This document shows, one piece after another, positions 7,975 to 16,947 of a stretch of 64,000 nucleotides of DNA (the first letter of the stretch is position 1; every line of letters begins with the position of its first letter). A program made the translations under genes and the position numbers. The notes below the pieces were generated by a model. The model ran no database searches. It was not told where the DNA came from and saw only the letters and a list, made by a program, of their open reading frames with translations. The stretch is from assembly GCA_048498315.1 (NCBI GenBank), contig JBEHYF010000003.1:37405-101404 (forward strand), in the 5' to 3' direction. Source of the stretch: Actinoallomurus sp048498315 (lineage in GTDB: Bacteria; Actinomycetota; Actinomycetes; Streptosporangiales; Streptosporangiaceae).

Positions 7975-8547
7975 GTGCGCGACCCCGGCATCGCCTGGAC
8001 TCCTCCGACGTGGGACGAGATCGTGCGCGAGCACTCGGCGCGCGTCTACCGCCTCGCCTTCCGGCTCACCGGCGACCCGCACGACGCCGAAGACCTCACC
8101 CAGGAGGTCTTCGTGCGGGTGTTCCGGTCGCTGGCCAACTACCAGCCCGGCACGTTCGAGGGCTGGCTGCACCGCATCACCACGAACCTGTTCCTCGACC
8201 AGGCGCGGCGCCGCCGGCGCATCCGGTTCGAGGGCCTGGCCGAAGACGCGGCTGAGAAGCTGCACGGCCACGAGCCGACACCGGCGCAGGCCTACGACGA
8301 CAAGAAGCTCGACGCCGATGTGCAGGCCGCGCTCGACGCTCTGGCGCCCGACTACCGCGCCGCCGTCGTACTCTGCGACATCGAGGGGCTCTCCTACGAG
8401 GAGATCGCGGCGACCATGGGCGTCAAGCTCGGCACCGTCCGCAGCCGCATCCACCGCGGCCGGGCGCAGTTGCGCGCCGCGCTGGAGCACCGCGGCCCGC
8501 GGCGCGCGCCCGCGGGCCCGGCCGCCGACGGCGGGGAGCCCTCATGA
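7975..8547 (+). CDS. sigE: ECF RNA polymerase sigma factor SigE
   Basis: About 190 aa ECF sigma factor. Region 2 is seen in YRLAFRLTGDPHDAEDLTQE and VFVRVFRSLANY, region 4 in LSYEEIAATMGVKLGTVRSR followed by IHRGRAQLR. It directs transcription of envelope-stress genes when released from the anti-sigma factor encoded next. GTG 7975 is preferred because GGGGAG lies five bases upstream; ATG 7936 is in frame, but its GAGGAG is twelve bases away. Synteny with mycobacterial sigE (methyltransferase before, rseA, htrA and tatB after) supports the name. The stop overlaps the anti-sigma start by 4 bp, giving equimolar translation of factor and antagonist. Confidence 0.92.
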   Translation: MRDPGIAWTPPTWDEIVREHSARVYRLAFRLTGDPHDAEDLTQEVFVRVFRSLANYQPGTFEGWLHRITTNLFLDQARRRRRIRFEGLAEDAAEKLHGHEPTPAQAYDDKKLDADVQAALDALAPDYRAAVVLCDIEGLSYEEIAATMGVKLGTVRSRIHRGRAQLRAALEHRGPRRAPAGPAADGGEPS

Positions 8548-9080
8548 GCCACCTGGGGGAGCGCCTGACCGCGCTGGTCGACGGCGAGCTTGAGCACGAT
8601 GAACGCGAACGCGCCCTCGCGCACCTGGCTGGCTGCGCGGAGTGCCGGGCCGAGGCCGAGGAGCTGCGCCGCGTCAAGCGGCGGCTGAGCGCGCTGAGCG
8701 ACGTGATGCCCTCCGCGGCGCTGATGCGGCGCCTGCACGCCATGGGGGAGCCCGGCGACCCGCTCCCGCCCCCGGTGCGGCGGCTGCCCGGCCAGGCCAG
8801 GGTCCCGGCGGTCGCCCGCCCGCGCGACACGCGGCCCGCGCGCACCCGGCCCCGGTCTGCGGCCGCCCGGCTGCCGCGCGGCCGCTACCTCGTGGCGGGC
8901 GCGGCGGCGCTCGCGGTGCTCGGCCTGGGCTCGGCGGCGTTCGCCGCCGGCTCCGACACCGGCTCGGTGCCGCGCGTCACCCCGTCCGTCGAGCAGTTCG
9001 CCGTGGAGCACGCGCTCACCTCCGGCGACATCCCGGTCACCGACCCACGGGCGGCGCAGGCCGCCGGCGACCACCCGTGA
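8544..9080 (+). CDS. rseA: zinc anti-sigma factor (RseA-like), membrane-anchored
   Basis: 178 aa. The N-terminal ZAS domain shows the signature HLAGCAEC (H-x3-C-x2-C, around residues 29-36), with an upstream histidine in ELEHDERERA, as in zf-HC2 anti-sigma factors that bind the -10/-35 binding domains of their sigma. A Pro/Arg-rich linker leads to one membrane helix (about residues 118-138, YLVAGAAALAVLGLGSAAFA) and a short extracytoplasmic tail. It is thus a membrane version, unlike the soluble mycobacterial RseA as I recall it. It overlaps sigE by ATGA and is followed by a GTGA overlap with an RseB-like gene, indicating a three-part sensing unit. Confidence 0.9.
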   Translation: MSHLGERLTALVDGELEHDERERALAHLAGCAECRAEAEELRRVKRRLSALSDVMPSAALMRRLHAMGEPGDPLPPPVRRLPGQARVPAVARPRDTRPARTRPRSAAARLPRGRYLVAGAAALAVLGLGSAAFAAGSDTGSVPRVTPSVEQFAVEHALTSGDIPVTDPRAAQAAGDHP

Positions 9081-10150
9081 GGCGGCGGCTCTCCCACAAC
9101 GCGTGGCTGGCGGGCGGCCTCGCCACCGCGCTGTTGATGCTGTGGTTCGTCACGACGGGCGACATCGCGGCGGGCGACCGGTTGCGCTCGGACCCGGAGG
9201 CGCTGCGGCTGCTGCGCGGCGCCGAGGGCGCTGCCCGCGACACGCCGTTCGAGGGCGTGCAGTACATCACGTCGTGGAGCCGTACCGGCCTGTCGACGAC
9301 CTCGCTCATCAACGTCGCGCACGTGCCCGGCCAGGGCACCACCATCCGCGTGCAGCGCACCACCGCCGAGCAGGGCGGCCAGATGTACGAGGCCGAAGAC
9401 CCGCAGCAGGGCCGCGGCGGCCTCACCGGGTACACGCCGCGCATGCTCGACCTGCTCGCCCGCAACTACGCGGTCGTCCGCGCCGGCCAGGGCCAGGTGT
9501 GCGGGCGGCCGACCACCATCATCGAGGCGCGCCGCGCCGACGGCACGCCGGCCGGCCGCTTCTACATCGACCGGGCGACCGGCCTGATGCTGCGGCGCGA
9601 GCTGCTCGACGGGCAGGGCCGCGAGGTCAACGTGACGTTCTTCACCGAGATCGAACCGTCCGTGCCGAAGACACGGCTGATGCTCGCCGCCGCGCCGGCG
9701 AAGGTGGAGGCGCCGTGGCGGCACGAACTGGCCGCCGCCGACCTCGGCGCGCTGCGGTACCAGGGCTGGCCGGTGCAGGAGGAGCTGCCGGGCCGCCTCA
9801 GCCTGTACGACGCGCGGCAGAGTGACGGCCACGGCACCGTCGTGCATTTCAGCTACTCAGACGGCCTGTCGGTCGTGTCGGTGTTCGTCCAACGCGGCAC
9901 CCTCGACCCCAGGGCGTTCGCCGGCTGGCACCGCACCACCCGCGGCGGGCGCACCGTTTACATCGAGGACACCGTGCAGCAGCGCGTCATGTGGGCCAGC
10001 CGCGGCTATGTGTACACGGTGCTGGCCGACGCCCCGCCGTCCGTCGTCGACCAGGCGGTGGCCGCGCTGCCGCACGGCGACCTGGGGTTCTGGAGGCGCA
10101 TCGCACGCGGGCTGCGGCGCATGACGTCGTGGGCCGACCCGTTCGGCTGA
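9077..10150 (+). CDS. MucB/RseB-like sigma-E regulatory protein
   Basis: 357 aa, anchored or exported through a single N-terminal hydrophobic segment (about residues 9-27). The first domain (residues ~50-215) resembles the LolA-like N-terminal domain of MucB/RseB, including a VQRTTAEQGGQMYEAED region and TRLMLAAAP at its end. The second domain (residues ~230-345) is the smaller RseB C-terminal fold with YSDGLSVVSVFVQ. In proteobacteria RseB protects RseA from proteolysis and senses lipoprotein or LPS stress; an analogous role with the membrane RseA encoded just upstream is inferred. The GTG start overlaps the rseA stop by four bases. This gene is absent from the M. tuberculosis sigE operon as I recall it. 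Confidence 0.8.
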   Translation: MRRRLSHNAWLAGGLATALLMLWFVTTGDIAAGDRLRSDPEALRLLRGAEGAARDTPFEGVQYITSWSRTGLSTTSLINVAHVPGQGTTIRVQRTTAEQGGQMYEAEDPQQGRGGLTGYTPRMLDLLARNYAVVRAGQGQVCGRPTTIIEARRADGTPAGRFYIDRATGLMLRRELLDGQGREVNVTFFTEIEPSVPKTRLMLAAAPAKVEAPWRHELAAADLGALRYQGWPVQEELPGRLSLYDARQSDGHGTVVHFSYSDGLSVVSVFVQRGTLDPRAFAGWHRTTRGGRTVYIEDTVQQRVMWASRGYVYTVLADAPPSVVDQAVAALPHGDLGFWRRIARGLRRMTSWADPFG

Positions 10151-10318
10151 TCCATCGGGTGTCGCGGATCTTACGGACCGGAGGCCTACCACGCTGGGTC
10201 ACCGTGACACAGGCGGTTTCGCCCGTCCGGTCGCTTATGCTCACCACATGCCTCGCGCGCCAGTGTGGGAACCCCGAAACGAAGTCCGGTCCATGCGCGG
10301 TATGCAAGGAGCTTGCCT

Positions 10319-12088
10319 ATGACGGAAGACAGCCGCGCGCACGGGGACCCCCCGTCCGACGACGCACGCGAGCCCGACCGCCACGACGACGCGACACCGA
10401 GCCCGGCGGACAGGCTGCTCGTCTCCGGCCCACCCCGGCAGGAGGGCATGGCGCCCCCCGACCCGGGCGTTCGGTCCTTGTACGGCGCTCCGCCACCCGC
10501 CGGCCGTTCCGGCCCCTACGGCGGCCCGCCGGCGACCATGCCGGAGATGGCCGCGCCCGGAACGGCCGCGCCCGGAACGGCCGCACCGGGCGGCCCCGGC
10601 GGCGGCCCCGGCCCGCGTGAGATGAGCGGCCGCTTCGGCGGCGGCACGAACCCGGGCGATTCCGGCGGCTACGGCGGCTACCGGCGTGATGACCTTGGCG
10701 GCGGTTTCGGGAGCACGGGTCAGGGTGACGCCGGCGGCTATGGCGGCGGTTTCGGCCAGGACGACATGGGCGCCGGCCCCGGAGGCGGTCCGGGCCAGGG
10801 CGGCCGAACCGGCAAGGCCGGCCCGTCGCAGCCGGCCTTCGCCACGCACCACCAGCCGCGGCCGGCCTCGGTTCCGTACGGCTGGGGCGGCGAGCCGCCG
10901 AACGGCGGTCCGGCCGGCCCCGCGGGGCCGAACTGGGCGTCCATACCGCCGATGCCGCCGGGCCCCGAGCGGCCCGCGCCGGCCATGAGCGTCTTCGTGG
11001 TCGTGTCCGTGATCGTGGCGCTGATCGCCGGGGCGCTCGGCGCCGGCATCGGCGTGCTCGCCACTCGCGGCGACGGCGGCGGAACGGTCGACCTGGGCGG
11101 AGGTGGCGGCGCCAGCACCACCGGCGCCACCAACCGCGCCCCCGACTCGGTCGCCGGGATCGCCCGCCGTGTCGTGCCCAGCGTCGTGATGATCAAGGTG
11201 ACGAACGGCACCGAGAGCGGCGCCGGAACCGGCTTCATCGTGAACGGCGGCTACATCGTCACCAACAACCACGTCGTGGCCGCGGCCGCGGACGGCGGTA
11301 CGATGCAGGTCGTCTACAACGACGGCCGCACCACCTCGGCGACGATCGTCGGGCACGACCCGAACTCCGACATCGCAGTGATCAAGCCGGGCACGCTCGG
11401 CAACCGTCCCGCGCTGGTCCTCGGCAACTCCGACGGGCTCGCCGTCGGTGACCCCGTCATCGCGATCGGTTCACCGCTCGGCCTGGCCGGCACGGTGACC
11501 ACCGGCATCGTCAGCGCGCTCAACCGCCCGGTCACCACCAGCGGGGAGGGCGGCGAGTCCGCCTACATCAGCGCGATCCAGACCGACGCAGCGATCAACC
11601 CCGGCAACTCCGGCGGGCCGCTGGTCGACTCCCGGGGCCGCGTCATCGGCGTGAACTCGGCGATCGCCACGCTCGGCTCCCCCGGCCTCGGCGACAAGCA
11701 GCAGAGCGGCAACATCGGCCTGGGCTTCGCGATCCCCAGCAACCAGGTCAAGCGGGTCGCCGAGCAGCTGATCAAGAACGGCAAGGCCACCCACACGGTC
11801 ATCGGGGCATGCCTCGACATGTCATACCAGGGCGGTGGTGCCCGCATCTCCACGGCCGGGTCGGCGACGCAGTGCAAGAGCGGCCCCATAGTCCCGGGCG
11901 GCCCGGCCGACAAGGCCGGCCTGAAGCCGGGCGACATCATCACCGCGTTCGACGGCAAGCCGATCGCCGGCACCGACGAACTGATCGTGGCGATCCGGGC
12001 GATGGCGCCGGGCGATACGGTCCAGATCACCTACACCCGCGCCGGGCAGAGCAGGACCACCTCGCTCACGCTCGCCGCGGGTGACTGA
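10319..12088 (+). CDS. htrA: membrane-anchored HtrA/DegP-type serine protease with PDZ domain
   Basis: 589 aa. The first ~215 residues form a Gly/Pro-rich cytoplasmic region with little predicted fold, followed by one membrane helix (about 223-250, VFVVVSVIVALIAGALGAG). The trypsin-like domain carries the triad His in IVTNNHVVA (~316), Asp in NSDIAVIKP (~350) and Ser in NPGNSGGPL (~429). A PDZ domain occupies residues ~490-585. It degrades misfolded proteins outside the membrane and is a classic SigE target. AAGGAG lies seven bases before the ATG, which fixes the start; a longer frame upstream lacks such a site. The position after sigE-rseA and before tatB matches mycobacteria (Rv1223). Confidence 0.93.
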   Translation: MTEDSRAHGDPPSDDAREPDRHDDATPSPADRLLVSGPPRQEGMAPPDPGVRSLYGAPPPAGRSGPYGGPPATMPEMAAPGTAAPGTAAPGGPGGGPGPREMSGRFGGGTNPGDSGGYGGYRRDDLGGGFGSTGQGDAGGYGGGFGQDDMGAGPGGGPGQGGRTGKAGPSQPAFATHHQPRPASVPYGWGGEPPNGGPAGPAGPNWASIPPMPPGPERPAPAMSVFVVVSVIVALIAGALGAGIGVLATRGDGGGTVDLGGGGGASTTGATNRAPDSVAGIARRVVPSVVMIKVTNGTESGAGTGFIVNGGYIVTNNHVVAAAADGGTMQVVYNDGRTTSATIVGHDPNSDIAVIKPGTLGNRPALVLGNSDGLAVGDPVIAIGSPLGLAGTVTTGIVSALNRPVTTSGEGGESAYISAIQTDAAINPGNSGGPLVDSRGRVIGVNSAIATLGSPGLGDKQQSGNIGLGFAIPSNQVKRVAEQLIKNGKATHTVIGACLDMSYQGGGARISTAGSATQCKSGPIVPGGPADKAGLKPGDIITAFDGKPIAGTDELIVAIRAMAPGDTVQITYTRAGQSRTTSLTLAAGD

Positions 12089-12089
12089 C

Positions 12090-12108
12090 GGACCGACCGG
12101 GCCGGTCC
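12090..12108 (+). terminator. possible hairpin terminator after htrA
   Basis: A perfect 6-bp inverted repeat (GGACCG / CGGTCC, loop of 7 bases) starts one base after the htrA stop codon. There is no U-tract, as is common for GC-rich actinobacterial terminators. It could separate htrA from tatB or merely be a GC-rich palindrome. Confidence 0.3.
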
Positions 12109-12233
12109 GGCCGTATGGGATCGGCCCCGGCACCGCGGCGTCCGCCGGCGACCGCCGATCCCGGCCGCGGTTAAGCTGGGACCAGCGGCCGGCCGGCGAC
12201 CGGACGGCCCGCGGGCCACCATCGGGAGGACGG

Positions 12234-12563
12234 GTGTTCGACGTAGGCATCGGCGAGGCGGGCGTCCTCGTGGTGCTCGCCCTCATCATCTTCGGCCCCG
12301 ACCAGCTTCCGAAGGTCGCGGCCCAGGCGGGCCGGGCGCTGCGCCAGCTGCGTACAATGGCCAACAACGCCCGCCGGGATCTCCAGGAGGGCCTCGGTCC
12401 CGAGTTCGCCGACTTCGACGTCGCCGACCTCAACCCCAAGCGGTTCGTCCGCAAGCACCTGTTCGAGGAGATCGACGGGGTGGCCCACGAGCCGCCGCCG
12501 TTCGTCGAAGAGCCCCTGCTCCCGTACGGCGAGCGCCCCCCGTTCGACCCCGAGGCCACCTGA
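12234..12563 (+). CDS. tatB: Sec-independent (Tat) translocase subunit TatB
   Basis: 109 aa. A short N-terminal membrane helix (residues 2-19) ends in the diagnostic FGP hinge (LIIFGPDQLPKVAAQAGRAL), followed by an amphipathic helix and an acidic, Pro-rich tail; this is the TatB architecture for recognising twin-arginine precursors with TatC. The VADLNPKRFVRKHLFEE segment is typical of actinobacterial TatB. The start is GTG 12234 with GGGAGGA just upstream. The location downstream of sigE-htrA matches Rv1224 in mycobacteria. Confidence 0.9.
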   Translation: MFDVGIGEAGVLVVLALIIFGPDQLPKVAAQAGRALRQLRTMANNARRDLQEGLGPEFADFDVADLNPKRFVRKHLFEEIDGVAHEPPPFVEEPLLPYGERPPFDPEAT

Positions 12564-12745
12564 GCCCGCCCGGGTATCGGTGTCATCGGCTCCGCGTGGT
12601 GGTGTGGCGCGGTTTCGTCCCGGCGAGCGGCGCGCTCGCAGCGCTGACGCCGGTGCCCGGCGATCAGGGTTCCGGCCGCGAGCGGACGGCTGATCGTCGC
12701 CAGGTCGAGCCTCTGTCACACCGCGGTCGGCCGAGCGGGGTTCGG

Positions 12746-13597
12746 CTAGCGGGCGCTCGCGGGGGCGCGGAAGACGCGCACCCAGTCGACCTCCATCGTG
12801 ACCCGTTTCGGCGTGGCCGCCGTGCGGTGGAAGCCTTCCCTGACCTCGTTGCGCAGAAACAGGTGCATGTCGGCGCGCTGCGGCACGAACGGGCCACGGT
12901 AGGTCCACAGCGCCTTGCCATCCACCCAGAAGGTCAGGTGGGACGGCAGCCAGTCGACCGCGACCGTGTGCCAGTGGGTGAAGTCGACGTGGGCGGTCCG
13001 CTGGACCTGGCGGTCCTCGCGGCCGTGGTGCACGAACAGGGCGCCGGTGTGCCGTGTCGGGTCGAGGATCTCGGCGAAGTCGACCTCCGCCCACTCCGGT
13101 ATCCCCGGCCGGGTCGGCCACAGGAACGCGGTCGCCGAGTAGCCGGCACCCGGGTCGGCCCTGATGCGCGCCTCCCACCGGCCGTAGGTCTGGGCGAGGC
13201 GCGACACGACGCCCGCCGACTCGTCCCGGCCGTCGTACAGGCCGCCGACGAGCACCAGCCGACCGCCGGAGACGTGCACGCCCGCCGGCGACCCGGGATG
13301 GCTCGCAGCGTACGGCGCGTCGTAGACCTGCCACTTGGCCGGGTCGAGCCGATCGCCGTTGAAGCCGTCGGCGAGCACGGGCCTGCCCCAGCGGCCTTCC
13401 GCGGCGGTCAGGCCGGGGCGCGACCGCGGCCGGGTCGCGCTCGGCGCCGGCTCGGAGGGGACGGCCGTGCCGGCGGCCGCGGCCGGCGGTGCCGCGGCCG
13501 TGCGGCGCGGCGCACCGGGTCGGCCTCCGATTCCGCAGCCGACGGCCGCCGCTAAGACGAGAACGGCTGCGAGGCGTGCGGCACCGCGACGGTCCAT
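12746..13597 (-). CDS. secreted glycoside hydrolase family 16 protein (probable lipoprotein)
   Basis: 283 aa. An Arg-containing N-terminus and hydrophobic segment end at AAVGC, a loose lipobox, suggesting export and possible lipid anchoring at about Cys21. A Pro/Ala linker precedes the beta-jelly-roll GH16 domain (about residues 68-280). The catalytic E-x-D-x-x-E motif is visible as EVDFAE within WAEVDFAEILDP near residue 165. GH16 enzymes cleave beta-1,3/1,4-glucans, agarans or related polysaccharides; the substrate cannot be inferred. It is a lone gene between tatB and mrp, transcribed against tatB. The 180 bp between its stop and tatB show nothing recognisable. Confidence 0.85.
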   Translation of the reverse strand: MDRRGAARLAAVLVLAAAVGCGIGGRPGAPRRTAAAPPAAAAGTAVPSEPAPSATRPRSRPGLTAAEGRWGRPVLADGFNGDRLDPAKWQVYDAPYAASHPGSPAGVHVSGGRLVLVGGLYDGRDESAGVVSRLAQTYGRWEARIRADPGAGYSATAFLWPTRPGIPEWAEVDFAEILDPTRHTGALFVHHGREDRQVQRTAHVDFTHWHTVAVDWLPSHLTFWVDGKALWTYRGPFVPQRADMHLFLRNEVREGFHRTAATPKRVTMEVDWVRVFRAPASAR

Positions 13598-13674
13598 GGC
13601 CTTACGAAATCACGTCCACGCCGCCGGTCAAGCCGGACACGGGCGCCTTGACCCACCGCTGAACGTGTGCGGGT

Positions 13675-14811
13675 TCAGCGGCGGCCGGGGCTGAGGCCGA
13701 GCTGGCGGCCGCGCAGGCTGGGGGCGCGGCCGGCGAGCGTGTCGGCGATGGACCGCAGCTCCTTGGCGGCCGGGGCGTCGGGGTCGTCGAGGACGATCGG
13801 GCGGCCGGCGTCGCCGCCCTCGCGCAGGCGCACGTCGATCGGGACCTGGCCGAGCAGCGGCACCGTCGTGCCCAGCGTGCGGGTCAGCGCCTCGGCGACG
13901 GTCTGGCCGCCGCCGGAGCCGAACACGTCGACGCGCTCGCCGCAGTGCGGGCACGGCAGGTACGACATGTTCTCGATCACGCCGACGACCGTCTGGTGGG
14001 TCTGCGCGGAGATCGCGCCGGCCCGCTCGGCGACCTCGGCGGCGGCCTGCTGTGGCGTGGTCACCACCAGGATCTCCGCCGACGGCAGCAGCTGGGCGAC
14101 CGAGATGGCGATGTCGCCGGTGCCGGGCGGCAGATCCATGAGCAGGACGTCGAGGTCGCCCCAGTACACGTCGGCCAGGAACTGCTGCAGCGCGCGGTGC
14201 AGCATCGGCCCGCGCCACACGACGGGCGTGTTGCCCTCGGTGAACATGCCGATCGAGATGACCTTCACGCCGTTGGCGTTCGGCGGCATGATCATCTGCT
14301 CGACCTGGGTGGGCCGGTTCGTGACGCCCAGCATGCGCGGTACGGAGTGGCCGTAGATGTCGGCGTCGACGATGCCCACCTTGCGGCCCTGCGCGGCCAG
14401 TGCGGCCGCGAGGTTGACCGTGACGGAGGACTTCCCGACGCCGCCCTTGCCGCTCGCGACGGCGTAGACGCGGGTCGAGGAGGTCGGCTTGGCGAAGGGG
14501 ATCTCCTTGGGAGCCTGGCCGCCGCGCAGCTTGGTCTGGAGCGCCTTGCGCTGCTCCTCGCTCATCACGTCGAGGTTGACGCGTACGCCGGTGACCCCGG
14601 GAATCTTCGAGACGGCGGCGGTGACGTCGCGGGTGATGGTGTCGCGCAGCGGGCAGCCCGCGATGGTCAGGTAGACACCGACCGTGACGCTGCCGTCGTC
14701 GGCCACGTCAACGCTCTTGATCATGTCGAGCTCGGTGATCGGACGGCGGATCTCCGGGTCGTTGACGGTGGCGAGCGCCGCGGTCACCTGCTCGATCGTC
14801 GGGGAGGCCAT
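13675..14811 (-). CDS. mrp: Mrp/NBP35-family iron-sulfur cluster carrier ATPase
   Basis: 378 aa. An N-terminal MIP18/DUF59 domain (residues ~1-85, TVNDPEIRRPITELDMIKSV) is followed by a P-loop NTPase domain with the deviant Walker A GKGGVGKSS (~residue 120), which carries the signature lysine of MinD-type ATPases. The cluster-binding CPHC pair is near residue 285 (LPCPHCGERVDVFG). It binds and transfers Fe-S clusters to apoproteins. The start MASPTIEQV is the usual one for actinobacterial Mrp. It lies in the conserved sigE-to-MgtE neighbourhood and is transcribed in the same direction as DUF1003 and the CBS gene, though gaps of ~100 bp separate them. Confidence 0.93.
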   Translation of the reverse strand: MASPTIEQVTAALATVNDPEIRRPITELDMIKSVDVADDGSVTVGVYLTIAGCPLRDTITRDVTAAVSKIPGVTGVRVNLDVMSEEQRKALQTKLRGGQAPKEIPFAKPTSSTRVYAVASGKGGVGKSSVTVNLAAALAAQGRKVGIVDADIYGHSVPRMLGVTNRPTQVEQMIMPPNANGVKVISIGMFTEGNTPVVWRGPMLHRALQQFLADVYWGDLDVLLMDLPPGTGDIAISVAQLLPSAEILVVTTPQQAAAEVAERAGAISAQTHQTVVGVIENMSYLPCPHCGERVDVFGSGGGQTVAEALTRTLGTTVPLLGQVPIDVRLREGGDAGRPIVLDDPDAPAAKELRSIADTLAGRAPSLRGRQLGLSPGRR

Positions 14812-14942
14812 GGCTCAATCGTATTGAGGCACCCGGCCGCCGACGAATGTGAGGTGCCGGTGCGGCGAAAGTCATATCCTCCGTGCGCCGCGCCCCGGCC
14901 GTCCGGCCTGCGTTCTCCGGCCCGGTGCGGGTGGTCGCCGGG

Positions 14943-15497
14943 TCAGGGCTGGGAGCGGCCGCCGGTGCGGGGAAGGTCACCGGCGGGCGGTGGGGTGCGG
15001 TGGCCGTCGAACTGCTTGACGAGGTGCGTCAGCTCGTCGCGGATCCAGTCGCGGGTGGCGACCTCGCTCATTGCCATGCGCAGGCTGGCGATCTCCCGGG
15101 TGAGGTACTCGGTGTCGGAGACGTTCCGCTCGTTGCGGGCGCGGTCCTGCTCGTATTGGACGCGGTCGCGGTCGTCCTGGCGGTTCTGCGCCAGCAGGAT
15201 CAGCGGCGCGGCGTACGACGCCTGCAGCGACAGCATCAGGGTCAGGAAGATGAACGGGTACGGGTCGAACCGCACTGTCGGCGGGGCGAACACGTTCCAG
15301 GCCAGCCAGACGGTGATGAACACCGTCATGTAAACCAGGAACCGCGCCGTCCCGATGAAGCGGGCGATCCGCTCGGAGAACTGGCCGAACGCCTCCGGGT
15401 CGTAGTAGAGGCGCGGAGCGATGGTGCGGCGCACCTCACGCGGCTGGTCGAGGCGGCCGAAGCGCCGCTCTTCGCGGCCGCGGCCGACCGCGCTCAC
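14943..15497 (-). CDS. DUF1003 membrane protein
   Basis: 184 aa. Two membrane segments (about residues 50-68 and 77-97) flank the conserved FDPYPFIFLTLMLSLQASYA and ILLAQNRQDDRDR motifs of DUF1003, followed by a long charged helix with coiled-coil character. The start is GTG 15497, with GGAGGA six bases before it; the reading frame continues upstream to 15599 without a ribosome site and would overlap the CBS gene. Family members are commonly found beside MgtE-N/CBS proteins, as here, and cotranscription is likely. The biochemical role is unknown; a regulatory partner in magnesium or cation handling is a guess. Confidence 0.88.
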   Translation of the reverse strand: MSAVGRGREERRFGRLDQPREVRRTIAPRLYYDPEAFGQFSERIARFIGTARFLVYMTVFITVWLAWNVFAPPTVRFDPYPFIFLTLMLSLQASYAAPLILLAQNRQDDRDRVQYEQDRARNERNVSDTEYLTREIASLRMAMSEVATRDWIRDELTHLVKQFDGHRTPPPAGDLPRTGGRSQP

Positions 15498-15588
15498 CGG
15501 TCCTCCACGACTTGCGCCCGGCGGGACGCGAGGGCGCCGGCCGGGCTCGCCGGGCCGGGGCGGTACGCGGTGTCCGTGCTGGTCCGAC

Positions 15589-16947
15589 TCATCCTGCACC
15601 TCCCTCTTCGCGCGCCCGCGCGGTCTCGGCGCCGCGCAGGGCCTCTTCCTCGTCGTCCGTCTCGTCCGCGGTGCCGCCGGTCTCCATGGTGTTCTCGCGC
15701 CAGTCGGCGGGCAGCAGGTGGTCGAGGACGTCGTCCACCGTGACGGTTCCCAGGAGATGACCGCCCTCGTCGACGATCGGCACCGACACCAGGTTGTAGG
15801 TCGCCAGGTAGCCGGCCACGTCGTGCAGCGGCAGCGACGGCCGCAGCGGGTCCAGCTCCGTGTCGCAGATCGCGCTGACCAGGGTGGCGGGGGGCTCGCG
15901 CAGCAGCCGCTGGAAGTGCACGGTGCCGAGGTAGCGGCCGGTGGGGGTCTCGGTCGGCGGGCGGCACACGTACACCTGAGCGGCCAGCGCCGGGTTCAGG
16001 TCGGGGTTGCGGATGTGCGCGAGGGCCTCGGCGACCGTCGCGTCCGGCGACACGATCACCGGGTCGGTCGTCATCATGCCGCCCGCGCTGCGCTCGGCAT
16101 AGGCCAGCAGCCTGCGCAGCGGTGCGGCCTCCTCCGGCTGCATCAGCGCCAGCAGCCGCTCGCGCTGCTCGGAGGACAGCTCGCCGAGCAGATCGGCCGC
16201 GTCGTCCGGCCCCATCTCCTCCAGCACGTCGGCGGCCCGGTCGATGTCGAGCTTGCCGAGGATCTCCACCTGGTCTTCTTCGGGCAGCTCCCCGAGGACG
16301 TCGGCGAGGCGCCGGTCGTCGAGCGCCGCGGCGACCTCGGCGCGCCGCTTGGCCGACAGCTCGTGCACGACGTTGGCCAGGTCGGGCGCGCGCATCTGCT
16401 CGAACGCGGCGAGCAGGTTGTCGGCCCCTTGACGTTCTTCCGGCGCGAACAGGCCGCTGATCGCTTCCCAGTCTGCGACGAGGGTCTCCCCGCGCCGGCG
16501 GCGCAAGGTGAGGCCCGTCCGGGCGCCGGCCCCGGGTTTCGTCCGGCGTACCGCGACCTTCGTGATGAACCAGTCACGGGTGCGGCTCTGCTCCATCGCC
16601 AGGTCCAGCACGGTCGCCTTCTCGCCGGTGGAGGTCAGCTCGACCGTGCGGTCCAGGAGCTCGCCGATGACGAGGATCTCGCTGCCGCGTTTCTGGAAGC
16701 GGCGCATGTTGATCCGGCCGTCGAAGATCACCGCGCCGGCGTCGATGTTGGTCACCCGCGTGATCGGCAGGAAGACGAGCCGGTGCGGCGGTACCTCGAC
16801 CACGAGCCCGAGCACCCGCGGCGCCCGCGGGGCGGGGCGGAGCGCGACGACGACGTCGCGCACCCGGCCGATCTGGTCTCCGGCCGGGTCGAACACGGCG
16901 ATCCCGGCCAGGCGTGCGACGAACACCCGCGACGGCGTTCCGGTCAT
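15589..16947 (-). CDS. MgtE N-domain/CBS-pair protein without transport channel
   Basis: 452 aa, soluble. The N-terminus (residues ~5-85) looks like a PRC-barrel-type domain. Residues ~195-300 form the MgtE intracellular helical domain, a superhelix of repeats such as DVLGELPEEDQVEILGKLD and EEMGPDDAADLLGELSSEQ. Two CBS motifs follow (~305-430), ending with IVDEGGHLLGTVTVDDVLDH. Full MgtE channels add five membrane helices that are missing here, so this is a sensor-only protein; it probably reads Mg2+ or adenine nucleotides and acts on another protein, with the adjacent DUF1003 membrane protein an obvious candidate (inference). The same pair occurs near mrp in mycobacteria. Confidence 0.88.
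   Translation of the reverse strand: MTGTPSRVFVARLAGIAVFDPAGDQIGRVRDVVVALRPAPRAPRVLGLVVEVPPHRLVFLPITRVTNIDAGAVIFDGRINMRRFQKRGSEILVIGELLDRTVELTSTGEKATVLDLAMEQSRTRDWFITKVAVRRTKPGAGARTGLTLRRRRGETLVADWEAISGLFAPEERQGADNLLAAFEQMRAPDLANVVHELSAKRRAEVAAALDDRRLADVLGELPEEDQVEILGKLDIDRAADVLEEMGPDDAADLLGELSSEQRERLLALMQPEEAAPLRRLLAYAERSAGGMMTTDPVIVSPDATVAEALAHIRNPDLNPALAAQVYVCRPPTETPTGRYLGTVHFQRLLREPPATLVSAICDTELDPLRPSLPLHDVAGYLATYNLVSVPIVDEGGHLLGTVTVDDVLDHLLPADWRENTMETGGTADETDDEEEALRGAETARAREEGGAG

Noticed and set aside
10267..10292. SigE-type promoter before htrA (GGGAAC then GGTC)
   Set aside because: The -10 does not match CGTT at the proper spacing; likely a chance GGGAAC.
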